Below, one piece after another: positions 21,393 through 29,930 of a stretch of 64,000 nt of DNA. The stretch's first letter is position 1, and each line of letters begins with the position of its first letter. The position numbers and the translations under genes are program-made. Below the pieces are notes generated by a model that ran no database searches, was not told the origin of the DNA, and saw only the letters and a list, made by a program, of their open reading frames with translations. The stretch comes from Rhodopirellula sp. (GTDB taxonomy: Bacteria; Planctomycetota; Planctomycetia; Pirellulales; Pirellulaceae), in NCBI GenBank assembly GCA_002701385.1, contig NZVD01000060.1:293083-357082 (forward strand), given 5' to 3'.

Positions 21393-22433
21393 CTAGACGG
21401 CGGCAGGTTCAGCAAAAGTTTGGTCGGCAGGGACGGCTTCCAGTAATAGCTCGAGCAGTTTCTCACTATCGAGTCCGGCAGCCATACCAGCGTAGTTCGG
21501 GGCAATACGGTGACGAAGTGCCGGTAGAACCACAGCTTGTACATCTTCGACGCTTGTATGGTACCGACCTTTGAGCAACGCTCGGGCCTTCGCACAGGAA
21601 ATCAGCGATAGCACTCCACGAGGGCCGGCACCCCAGCCTACGGATTCGTTGACAAAGTCAGGAGCTTCTTCCGTGCCTGGTCGAGTGGCTCGAACCAATG
21701 CGTGAGCATATCCAAGTACTTGATCACAGACAGGCATTCTGCGAGTGAGTGCCTGTGCTTCAATGATCTCCTCTGCAGAAATGATGGACTCAATGCCACC
21801 CAAAGCTCCGGCAGAGACTTTACGAGCAATATCCCATTCTTCGGCGGCGGTTGGATAACCGACTTTGATGTAGAGCAGGAAGCGGTCCAACTGGGCTTCA
21901 GGTAGAGGATAGGTGCCTTCTTGTTCGAGTGGGTTTTGCGTCGCCAGAACAAAGAACGGTGCCGGTAACTTATGGGTTTTACCACCGGCAGAAATAATTC
22001 GCTCCTGCATCGCTTCCAACATCGCAGCCTGAGTCTTAGGCGGTGTTCGGTTTATTTCATCCGCCAAAATCATGTTGGCGAAAATCGGTCCCTGAACAAA
22101 AGAATACTCACGTTCTTTGGTAACTGGGTCTTCCCGCAACACGTCGGTACCGGTGATATCAGATGGCATCAGGTCAGGTGTGAATTGGATTCGATGAAAG
22201 GAAAGTGTCAGTGCCTCGGCAATCGATGAAATCATCAATGTCTTCGCAAGTCCGGGCACCCCTTCTAACAAAGCATGGCCACGAGCCAGGATTGCAATCA
22301 ATACCTGCTCAATCACTTCATCCTGCCCGATGATTGACTTTTGCAATTCGATTCTCAAATCCTGGCACTTTTTTGACCAGGCTTCTACAGCGACGACATC
22401 TCCGTCATTGGTTGTTTGGTTTTCGTCCGACAT
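21393..22433 (-). CDS. MoxR-family AAA+ ATPase
   Basis: A 346-residue AAA+ ATPase of the MoxR branch, a group linked to maturation of enzyme complexes together with VWA proteins. Walker A is EGVPGLAKTLM and Walker B is ILADEINRTPPKTQAAMLEA. Also present are the sensor-1 region FFVLATQNPLEQEGTYPLPE, the LDRFLL box and the C-terminal lid with GPRGVLSLISCAKARALL. The protein has no transport signal. It lies 46 bases downstream of the giant coiled-coil gene and 12 bases upstream of the DUF58 gene. Its probable clients are the VWA proteins encoded in the same block. Confidence 0.95.
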   Translation of the reverse strand: MSDENQTTNDGDVVAVEAWSKKCQDLRIELQKSIIGQDEVIEQVLIAILARGHALLEGVPGLAKTLMISSIAEALTLSFHRIQFTPDLMPSDITGTDVLREDPVTKEREYSFVQGPIFANMILADEINRTPPKTQAAMLEAMQERIISAGGKTHKLPAPFFVLATQNPLEQEGTYPLPEAQLDRFLLYIKVGYPTAAEEWDIARKVSAGALGGIESIISAEEIIEAQALTRRMPVCDQVLGYAHALVRATRPGTEEAPDFVNESVGWGAGPRGVLSLISCAKARALLKGRYHTSVEDVQAVVLPALRHRIAPNYAGMAAGLDSEKLLELLLEAVPADQTFAEPAAV

Positions 22434-22479
22434 CTTCGGTTTCCAAAATCTAAGGTGTAAGTGGTTCCTACCACGCTCT

Positions 22480-25400
22480 TTATTTAATGCTGTTAAAGTA
22501 CTTCTTCAGACGCTCTTCATAGCCCGCGGGCAATGTGCGTTTCGTCCGAGACTTAATGGCTTGTTGCACAGACTTAGGTAAAGCGGCGACCCAGGGAGCT
22601 TGCGGAGCTCCGATAGGGGCTGCATCGGCGTCACCATCACGACCGCCGGGCACTCGTGAATCATTGTCCGTTTGTGCTTCGACAGCTTCTACCGGTCCGT
22701 CTTTGGGAGCTTCATTTTCTGAGGCTCCTAATTTTCCTTGGCTGGCTGCGCCACCTTCGGCGGTAGCGGCACCTAATTGAGCTTGATTTGTTGGCATGGG
22801 CTCGCCGCCCTCCATAGGCTCGCCACCCGGCATCGGTTGACCTCCGGGCATTGGTTCACCGCCTGGCATGGGCTCACCACCCGGCATTGGTTCACCGCCG
22901 GGCATGGGTTCGCCACCAGCAGCTGGCTCTCCGCCAGGCTCCGGCAGCTCTGCTTCGGCTAGCTCTTCACTGAGGTCCTGCCCTGACATCAATTCCGCAG
23001 TCTTCAATGCATCTTCAGGAATAAAGCTGTCGTTGGGAGGGCCGGTTTCAGCAATAGGCTGAGGCTCTGGTAATTGCCCCGCAGGCATTGGTTCGCCACC
23101 AGGCATGGGTTGGCCGGCGGGCATTGGTTCACCACCAGGCATAGGTTGTCCGGCCGGCATGGGCTCAGTACCAGGAGGAGTGGGAAGCTGTCCCGCTTCG
23201 GTAGGCTCCGCGGATGCCAATTGAGGCTCTTCCATAGGGTTGTTCTGAGTCAACTCTTCGGCGAGTTCAGAAGCTTCGACGATGGGTTCATTAGCAATCG
23301 TTTCCTGATCAGCAATCTCGGCTGCCAATTGACCAATTCCTGCCAAGGCTTCAGCTTGCTCCATGACCGCATTGAACAACTCATTGGCGTTAGGTTTATG
23401 AGGATCATCAGAGTCGAGTTGATCTCTCATTTCGGCCAACTCCTGAGCCGATTCTTTACCTTGTTCCGCTAGCTGAGCAAGGAAGTTAGCCATTTGCAAT
23501 TCCTGTTGGATCTTCTCTTCCTTGATATCCGCCAGAACTTCAGCCTGTAGCATTTGTCGTTCCTGGTTTGTAGCAGGATCATCGGCGTTATCGCCCATTG
23601 ACTCGGCGGGATTTTCGTCGCCAGCGTTTGGTTCATCATTTTGAGGATCGGCTTGTTCCGGGCTTCCTTCTTGTGGTTCGTCACCGGCAGGCTCGTTCCC
23701 CGCGGGCTCATTCCCATCTTCAGGCTGTGTAGGCATGGGAGCTTGATCCGTATTGCCTGCTTCCTGCTCAGCGGCAGACTCGGCAGCCTGTTGCAAAGCT
23801 TCGCCCGCATCGGGAAGCGATTTCAATGTCTCTTCGGCCACTTGAGCGATTTGTTCTGATGTTGGGTTATCCAATTCGGACAAAGCATTTAAGTCTTCTT
23901 GAACATCGTTCACTTCGGCGAGTTGTTCCTTAAGTTCCTCAATAAGTTCCTGAGCTGTCTCGGCAACTTCTTCGCGGATCGCGTTGGCGGCGTTTTCTAA
24001 TTGTTCAGCGACCTCTTTGGCCTTTTCAGAATTCTCTTGTCGAGACTCTGGTTCATTAGCAGTTTCTTCACCAATCGCATCAGCGACCTGTTCGGAAGCT
24101 TCAGCGGCATCACTGAGTTTGTCAGTGGCTTCAGGCGAAAGATTCTCAACACCTTCTGCAACCTCCTTGGCCAACTCAGCGGTTGTTTCAAAGTCATCCT
24201 GGATGGCACTATTGGCTTCGTCACTCGGCGTATCCTCACCTGCAAGTTGTTCGGCATTATCGCGAGCTTCGGCAGCGGCACGTTCCAGTGTATCGACTGC
24301 TCGATTCAATTCACCGAGTTTTGCAGCGAGAGCATTCTTGCGAGCTTCCTCTTCGGCTTCCTTGGTACGTCCGATGGCTTCTTTGATTTCTTCTCCTGCT
24401 TCCGACACGGCTTCTGCGGCATCGCTTTGAGCTTCTTCACCTTTTTCCTCGTCGCCCGCCGCGTCTTTTGCATCCTGAGCCGCTTCGGCAGCATCTTCCG
24501 CAGCTTCGTTGGCTTCTTCGACCGCTTCGCTGACAGATTCGGGTAAATTAGCTTCGGTTGCTTGAGCTACTGCTTCTTCGGTGGTGTCGGCCACTTGATC
24601 CTCGGTTTCAGCCGCTTGAGCAACTTGTTCTTCAGCGATTTCGCTGGCAGCTTGATCGTTAAGGTCGTCTGCCGCTTCTAGTTTGCTACGGGTTTCCTCT
24701 AATGCCTCGGCGATTTCGGTGTATTCTTCCGACGACAAATCAGGGTCAAGCAAGTTGGTGGCCGTATCAAGTTGCTCCTGCAATTCGGCCAGCGTACCAA
24801 TGATTTCGTCCTGTTCTTCCATCGCCGCTTCGATTTCACCTTCGAATATTTCTTCGCGGGCTTCCATGGCAGCTTCCTGAGCTCGTTCGATTAACTCAGA
24901 AGCGTTTTCGTCGTTAGCAACGAGGTTTTCAAGACGTTGGAGTTTTTCGCGGATAAGGTTTTGCGCCTGTACAAGCTCATCAATTTTTACGTCGTCGTCG
25001 GCATCAACGGTCTCTAATTCTTCCTTCAACGCTTCCTGAGCTGTGAGGATGTCTTCGGCAGCATTCGTGGCATCGGAATCGATCCAGGCAGGGTCTTCGA
25101 ATCGGCGAATTTTCAGGAGGATGCTTTCCAGGACGGTAACAACTTCCCTTTCCGTCTTGGCGGCATCATTAAATTTGGTTGCTTCCAGCTCTTGTTCCGC
25201 TTGCTTAAGTAGTTTGTGAACTTCGTTTTCCTTCAGGACAGTGCTGCATTCTTTTGCCAGCTTTCCTAATTCGCCTGTCCAGTCTTCAACGAGCTCGAGT
25301 GTTTCATCAAATGCGTCGACGAGAACGGTCACATTCTTTTGAGAGTCAATCGTACTGAGAATGAGTTGTTCCTGCGCGGTTGAAAGTGTAAGCGTATTAT

Positions 25401-25893
25401 CCAGCGTGGCTCGCTGTTGCAGTACGATTTCGCCGATTCTTTCGATGAGCTCGGCTTGTTGGCGACGAAGACGTAATCGTTCACGTTCACGCAAAAGGTC
25501 TCGCAAAATATCACGCATGCGTCCGTGGACTTGCGTCATGATTTCCTGTCGTTCGGTAGGCCGGGCGATGTCGGCACTAACGAGTAGTTCGATGACATCG
25601 GGCATTTTTTGTGCGGCGAGATCACCCATGCGTCCCCGCATGGATTTGAGGTCTTCATAGAGCGGCAGATCCGTGAGACGGTTGTCTTCGAGCTGCTGAA
25701 GCTGACGATCGACAAGAATAGACAACAAGTCAGCAGTTAGATCACGTGCCCGTTGTTGGTTGACCTTATAACGATCAATTTGCAGACGATCCGCTAAGGA
25801 CGGAGCTGCCTGAGGCTGCTGTTGTGCCATCGCGGCAATGGAGCAGCTGCAAACGAATAATACTACGAGATACAGATGTATGAAGCGACTCAT
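22480..25893 (-). CDS. Giant exported acidic coiled-coil protein with PMPGGE repeats
   Basis: 1137 residues, not a characterised family that I recognise. A signal peptide is visible (ending ...SIAAMAQ). Residues about 30-780 are nearly all charged helix rich in Glu, Ala and Gln (for example EEQVAQAAETEDQVAD), which predicts long coiled coils. Two Pro/Met/Gly blocks follow, built on the hexapeptide GGEPMP/AGQPMP. The protein ends in a basic helix with GYEERLKKYFNSIK. Its start overlaps the preceding gene's stop by one base, so it is translationally coupled to it. It precedes moxR. The composition suggests an extended, strongly acidic extracytoplasmic structural or tethering protein. This is inference. 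Confidence 0.8.
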   Translation of the reverse strand: MSRFIHLYLVVLFVCSCSIAAMAQQQPQAAPSLADRLQIDRYKVNQQRARDLTADLLSILVDRQLQQLEDNRLTDLPLYEDLKSMRGRMGDLAAQKMPDVIELLVSADIARPTERQEIMTQVHGRMRDILRDLLRERERLRLRRQQAELIERIGEIVLQQRATLDNTLTLSTAQEQLILSTIDSQKNVTVLVDAFDETLELVEDWTGELGKLAKECSTVLKENEVHKLLKQAEQELEATKFNDAAKTEREVVTVLESILLKIRRFEDPAWIDSDATNAAEDILTAQEALKEELETVDADDDVKIDELVQAQNLIREKLQRLENLVANDENASELIERAQEAAMEAREEIFEGEIEAAMEEQDEIIGTLAELQEQLDTATNLLDPDLSSEEYTEIAEALEETRSKLEAADDLNDQAASEIAEEQVAQAAETEDQVADTTEEAVAQATEANLPESVSEAVEEANEAAEDAAEAAQDAKDAAGDEEKGEEAQSDAAEAVSEAGEEIKEAIGRTKEAEEEARKNALAAKLGELNRAVDTLERAAAEARDNAEQLAGEDTPSDEANSAIQDDFETTAELAKEVAEGVENLSPEATDKLSDAAEASEQVADAIGEETANEPESRQENSEKAKEVAEQLENAANAIREEVAETAQELIEELKEQLAEVNDVQEDLNALSELDNPTSEQIAQVAEETLKSLPDAGEALQQAAESAAEQEAGNTDQAPMPTQPEDGNEPAGNEPAGDEPQEGSPEQADPQNDEPNAGDENPAESMGDNADDPATNQERQMLQAEVLADIKEEKIQQELQMANFLAQLAEQGKESAQELAEMRDQLDSDDPHKPNANELFNAVMEQAEALAGIGQLAAEIADQETIANEPIVEASELAEELTQNNPMEEPQLASAEPTEAGQLPTPPGTEPMPAGQPMPGGEPMPAGQPMPGGEPMPAGQLPEPQPIAETGPPNDSFIPEDALKTAELMSGQDLSEELAEAELPEPGGEPAAGGEPMPGGEPMPGGEPMPGGEPMPGGQPMPGGEPMEGGEPMPTNQAQLGAATAEGGAASQGKLGASENEAPKDGPVEAVEAQTDNDSRVPGGRDGDADAAPIGAPQAPWVAALPKSVQQAIKSRTKRTLPAGYEERLKKYFNSIK
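22795..22940 (-). repeat. 18-base tandem repeats coding GGEPMP (about eight units)
   Basis: On the minus strand this encodes about eight consecutive six-residue units: GGEPAA, GGEPMP four times, GGQPMP, GGEPME, GGEPMP. The DNA units differ at third positions (GGCATGGG/GGCATTGG, CCACC/CCGCC), so they are diverged tandem copies and not a recent slip. The frame is preserved in every unit. Confidence 0.85.
23077..23168 (-). repeat. Second PMPAGQ/PMPGGE repeat block
   Basis: A second set of the same 18-base unit, here alternating AGQPMP and GGEPMP for about five units. It is separated from the first block by roughly 45 non-repeated residues. The alternation implies duplication of a 36-base double unit. 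Confidence 0.75.
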
Positions 25894-27512
25894 TATTGGC
25901 GTTCTCCAACCCCTAATTGGGCTTTAATAATCTGATCGAGTTTGTCATCGGTTTCTGAATCGATATCCCGCATTGCTGCCAGGAAGTTAGCTCGGCTCGT
26001 TACCGTAAACTCAATCGGGTCGGATGGAATGGTAATACCCTCTTGCTGGCCACGGTAGTCTGTTACCTGTAATGTGACCAACACAGTATCACCAATGTTT
26101 AAGTCAAACTCAGCAAGATCTATGGGGACGATATCGTCGACCAACTTGGCATGAGCATCCGACTCGTTAATCATCTTGGTAATCGTGTCATCGCTGGTAT
26201 CCATTCCGACGCGAGTGATCGTTATGTCTGCGGTAACAGCATCGATTCCAAAGTCATCGATAGCTCGGAATTTAATCCTTGGAGCTGCTCCGCTCAATAC
26301 TAAGTTTATCACGGTTGCGGCAGCAATCCGTGGATTTTGATCAGGCCGCACCTGCAAAATACCTGTAATAGGCCGATCAGGGCTTATTCCATCGGTATCT
26401 ATAACGCTTATTTGGTATTTAGTGGTCGATTCCACACCTATGAGGGGATGGTCATCGATCGGCATCACCCAGGCATTTTCTTTCTTTACTAACTCAAATT
26501 CTTCTTCCCCAAGCAACATTGTGGCGCTTTGAAGCGGCTTGCTGGCGGTGAGCGAGGGAGTAACATTAGAGCCGGCAAGCACGCTTTGAATCCGGCCGCC
26601 CGTCGATTTGACGTTAAAGGACTCGACCGCATACTGAGGTATCTCAGCATTCATTGCCAGTTCGACACGAGGTACTTGCAGAATGTTGATCTTAGTTCGC
26701 GGATGAACATCGTCACCGATGGTGGCAGAAACTTCAAATTCATCAATCACGCGAGGTAGCGTAACCGTGAACTCGCTGGGATTGCTTCCGGGCAGTAGCG
26801 CCAGCTCGGACTCAGCATCATTCTTTCCATGAATCGTCAGGATACCGGCTTGAGGCACGACCTTGCTATTATCCACTCGTACGACAAAGGTAACAGGCCG
26901 TCCCACAACAGCGTTTGCTTCCACTGTTTCCAGAGAGAGGATTACCGTTTTAGTCGGATAGGCCTCTTGCTGCAGAGTTAGGCGTTTCAGGAAGATATTG
27001 AAGTAATCCGGCACGTAGCATGCAACGGCGATGACGATACCAACGGTCGCCACACCGCGCAACAGACTTTTCCATAGTTCTGGCCGAGAGAAACCAAACA
27101 GGTAGTCGATGTTAGCACTGAGCTTCACGGTGTCTTCGACCACGCGACCTCGTAGTTCATCCGAACCATATTGGCTCGCGGCAGAATCATTGAATTGCAA
27201 AGCAGCTACCAGATCCGAATGCACATCGTGGTGCATTTCGATTTGAGCGGCCAGTCCTATCAGGTTTTCGCGTACAGCGAGTGCTGGCAGCAGATGCTTT
27301 TTGAACAACCAAACTAACACGATGGCTTCGAGCGCAAGCAGGACGATTCGCTCTACGGAATCCATCTTGGTTAGCCAATCGAGTCCAAACGTAATTAACA
27401 AAAGCCAGCCTGCGGCCGTAATCCATTGGGCAAAGCCAGAACCCAATCGCGCAACGCTGCGGAAGCGTCGAACTCGCTTAATGCCACGATGTAAGGGTGA
27501 TAGATTTGCCAT
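25893..27512 (-). CDS. Membrane protein with large extracytoplasmic region (DUF4175-like N-terminus)
   Basis: 539 residues of unknown function. Two close hydrophobic segments lie near residues 32-75 (WITAAGWLLLITFGLDWL and IVLLALEAIVLVWLF). A helical cytoplasmic-type stretch follows, with a third segment at about 150-172 (GVATVGIVIAVACYVPDYF). The rest is beta-rich and probably outside the membrane, with Ig-like strand patterns. The N-terminal layout resembles DUF4175-type proteins, but this match is tentative. Its stop overlaps the start of the coiled-coil gene by one base (TAATG). It lies nine bases downstream of the VWA/amidotransferase-like gene. The position implies a shared complex with the VWA proteins. 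Confidence 0.72.
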   Translation of the reverse strand: MANLSPLHRGIKRVRRFRSVARLGSGFAQWITAAGWLLLITFGLDWLTKMDSVERIVLLALEAIVLVWLFKKHLLPALAVRENLIGLAAQIEMHHDVHSDLVAALQFNDSAASQYGSDELRGRVVEDTVKLSANIDYLFGFSRPELWKSLLRGVATVGIVIAVACYVPDYFNIFLKRLTLQQEAYPTKTVILSLETVEANAVVGRPVTFVVRVDNSKVVPQAGILTIHGKNDAESELALLPGSNPSEFTVTLPRVIDEFEVSATIGDDVHPRTKINILQVPRVELAMNAEIPQYAVESFNVKSTGGRIQSVLAGSNVTPSLTASKPLQSATMLLGEEEFELVKKENAWVMPIDDHPLIGVESTTKYQISVIDTDGISPDRPITGILQVRPDQNPRIAAATVINLVLSGAAPRIKFRAIDDFGIDAVTADITITRVGMDTSDDTITKMINESDAHAKLVDDIVPIDLAEFDLNIGDTVLVTLQVTDYRGQQEGITIPSDPIEFTVTSRANFLAAMRDIDSETDDKLDQIIKAQLGVGERQ

Positions 27513-27521
27513 GATTTGAGA

Positions 27522-29930
27522 CTAACGTAAGTTGCTAAGTTTTCGTGCGAGCCATTCGGCATGCATAACCAAAAGAACCAGCAATAGGATCAGCCAAGTG
27601 TTCCAAAGTGGTAGCTGGCGTTCGGTGTATTGTTTAATATCCTGAGCTTCTAATTGATTGAGGATTTCGGGCAGCTCATACAGTTCACATGCCTGCCCGC
27701 CGGTGACATCGCCCATCTGCTTTTGCAGCGAAGTATTCCTGACGACATCTAACCTCTCTCGAGAAGCGGTAGTGACTTCGAAGCCAAGTTCGAATTCTTC
27801 GTTGGTTTCGGGGTCCATGACAAGCAATCGGTATAGCCCCGACTCGAGTGGTGGAATTGAAGTTTCAAAAACAACATTGTCACGAGCCAACGGAATTAAA
27901 AGATCATCAATATGCTGAGAGCCGGCAGCGGTTTGTCGCAACAGGCGTGCCTTCAAGTTTGTTTCTTCGAGGTTTTCATAATTGCGGTTATAGGCTTCCA
28001 CAGTAACGGTAACCCGTTCACCGGTTTGGTAAGTGGATAGATCCGTAGATGGTGAAAACCGTTTCTGTTGTCCCAACGCTCGACCGAGTCCCAGACGGTA
28101 GATCATCTGGCCCCAAAACTGGCGATAGAATCGCTCACCATACTTACGTCGTAGCCGCCAGGTCTCATTAAAGCCGATATAAACGACCTCCCCTTTACCG
28201 TACCGGCGAGTGGCGATGATTGGTTGTAAGTCGGTATTGTCCACCGTTTTATCGGCCGGGTGAGTTGCCAGGACGGTGGCCAATGGATGAGCACGTAATA
28301 CAGGCTGGTACCACGGAAGGTTACCCATGTTGTTCCAGGCGAGATCGTTTTGTGCTGGGTTATCACCAAGGTTTACAAAGGGATTATTTTCTGCCTGAGG
28401 CGTGAAGGACAATTGGAACTTGGAGGGCTTGGGCCGTAACGATCGATCGACAACTACCGGAAGCATGTCAGCCAGTTGTGTGCCTTGTAATGCTCCGATA
28501 CTAAAGCGTGGACCGGCGATGATCACCAAGCCGCCTCCGAATCGCTCCACGTATTCGACCAACTGGTCTTGAAACGGGGTGGTTAGCATTTCGCTGGGAA
28601 CGTCGCTGATTAGAACAACGTCGTTGGCGAAGAATTCATCTCGCGGCCTTACCAGACGGTCCACAAACAGGTCGTTTGATTGTCGGACCTTAAAGTCCGC
28701 AGATCGTAGAAACGTCCGAAATCCTTCGTGTCCAATCAAAGGGTCACGGTGGAAGACTTCTTTGACAAATCGCCATTCCCAGGTTGGCTCGTGCTCAACG
28801 AAAAACAGATTTAATGATTCGTCCCGAATGATGACTTCCCGCTGGGCTTCATTGTTTCTGGAGCTGACCTCACCAGGCAGTCCGCTCACTTCAGCGATGA
28901 CTTCAAATCGTCCGGATTGTTCAGGTAGATACGGCAGGGCGACATCGATAGTTCCCTCTTCCAGCACAGCAACAACCGGTGTGCCAATCGGCAATTTTTC
29001 GGCTTCGAGAACCGCGTCGGTCGCCGTCCCCAAACGTCTTTGGAACAACTGGATGGAAACGCTTGAGCCGGTGGCTCCCTGTTGCCGCAATGTCGCGGAA
29101 AGCGAGGTATTTTCGTCTTGCTTCAGGACGAGCGGGGCTTGTAAGGCGATGGAGACGTCAATCACTTCCTGAGGGCCCACGCCGGTTGCAATTACAGGGA
29201 CGTCGAGTTGTTCAGCGGAAGTCAGTGCTGGATTACCGGCATTCTGCCCAAAGTCACTTACCACAACGACACCAGCTAGGTGTCGGGTGCCATGCCGACG
29301 ATTAAGCTCGTCCAGCGAACTCCCAATGGCGGTTGTTTGAACTTCGGCGGTCAGCTCACTTTCCAGCGTCTTGGTTTCTTCTTGTTGTCCGAGCTCTCTG
29401 ATGGAATGCCCTTCATCGGTGGAGTAATAGCGAACATCAAACTTCTCGTGCAATTTCCCGACAGCTTCGGATAATGCACCGTTTTTGAGAGCGTGGTTGA
29501 GAAGCTCCAGCCGCGTTTGCTCGGAAGGGTTGATACTGTCCGGCGTCATCGCATCAAGTGCATCGGCCTGCTCTGTAGACAACTCGTCCACCAGATTCAT
29601 ACTGTCTGAGCCATCAAAGAGCATGAGCAGTATTGGCCGGGGGTGTTCGGTGAGCGAAACGGATACAATTGGCTCCGCCAAAATGAAGCCAACAACGGCC
29701 AATAATCCGCTACGGAAAACAGTTAGCAGAATACGCCGTCGTTTTTTCTTTTCAAGTGGCTGCTCGTTTTGATAACGGTAATAGAAGAAAGCACCCAGAG
29801 CAGCCAGCCCGAGACAGACCAGCAGAACCAGGACAGGCCGACCTTCGCTCCACCAAGCCGCGAACTTCATTTCAATGTGGTCAATCTCATCGGTGGATTT
29901 AATACCTAGCAGGCGTGCGATTGCATTCAT
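27522..29930 (-). CDS. Membrane VWA protein with glutamine-amidotransferase-like fold
   Basis: 802 residues. There are two N-terminal membrane segments (about 30-50 and 68-85). A von Willebrand A-like domain follows, whose MIDAS motif is LLMLFDGSDSMN (DxSxS kept). The middle is beta-rich. Then comes a class I amidotransferase-like region: VVLISDVPSEMLTT and FGGGLVIIAGPRFSIGAL, where the catalytic Cys nucleophile is not evident. The C-terminus has one membrane helix, TWLILLLVLLVMHAEWLARK. Its start overlaps the preceding BatA-like gene's stop by four bases. The architecture is common in planctomycete genomes next to MoxR genes. The biochemical role is unknown. Confidence 0.82.
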   Translation of the reverse strand: MNAIARLLGIKSTDEIDHIEMKFAAWWSEGRPVLVLLVCLGLAALGAFFYYRYQNEQPLEKKKRRRILLTVFRSGLLAVVGFILAEPIVSVSLTEHPRPILLMLFDGSDSMNLVDELSTEQADALDAMTPDSINPSEQTRLELLNHALKNGALSEAVGKLHEKFDVRYYSTDEGHSIRELGQQEETKTLESELTAEVQTTAIGSSLDELNRRHGTRHLAGVVVVSDFGQNAGNPALTSAEQLDVPVIATGVGPQEVIDVSIALQAPLVLKQDENTSLSATLRQQGATGSSVSIQLFQRRLGTATDAVLEAEKLPIGTPVVAVLEEGTIDVALPYLPEQSGRFEVIAEVSGLPGEVSSRNNEAQREVIIRDESLNLFFVEHEPTWEWRFVKEVFHRDPLIGHEGFRTFLRSADFKVRQSNDLFVDRLVRPRDEFFANDVVLISDVPSEMLTTPFQDQLVEYVERFGGGLVIIAGPRFSIGALQGTQLADMLPVVVDRSLRPKPSKFQLSFTPQAENNPFVNLGDNPAQNDLAWNNMGNLPWYQPVLRAHPLATVLATHPADKTVDNTDLQPIIATRRYGKGEVVYIGFNETWRLRRKYGERFYRQFWGQMIYRLGLGRALGQQKRFSPSTDLSTYQTGERVTVTVEAYNRNYENLEETNLKARLLRQTAAGSQHIDDLLIPLARDNVVFETSIPPLESGLYRLLVMDPETNEEFELGFEVTTASRERLDVVRNTSLQKQMGDVTGGQACELYELPEILNQLEAQDIKQYTERQLPLWNTWLILLLVLLVMHAEWLARKLSNLR

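Noticed and set aside
24001..24546. A 181-codon plus-strand open frame inside the giant coiled-coil gene
   Set aside because: It lies antisense to a gene with strong Glu/Ala codon bias, which leaves the opposite strand open by chance. The translation is Phe/Ser/Cys-rich with no domain.
28579..29172. A 197-codon plus-strand open frame opposite the VWA/amidotransferase-like gene
   Set aside because: Antisense shadow with Ser/Arg-rich composition and no domain.
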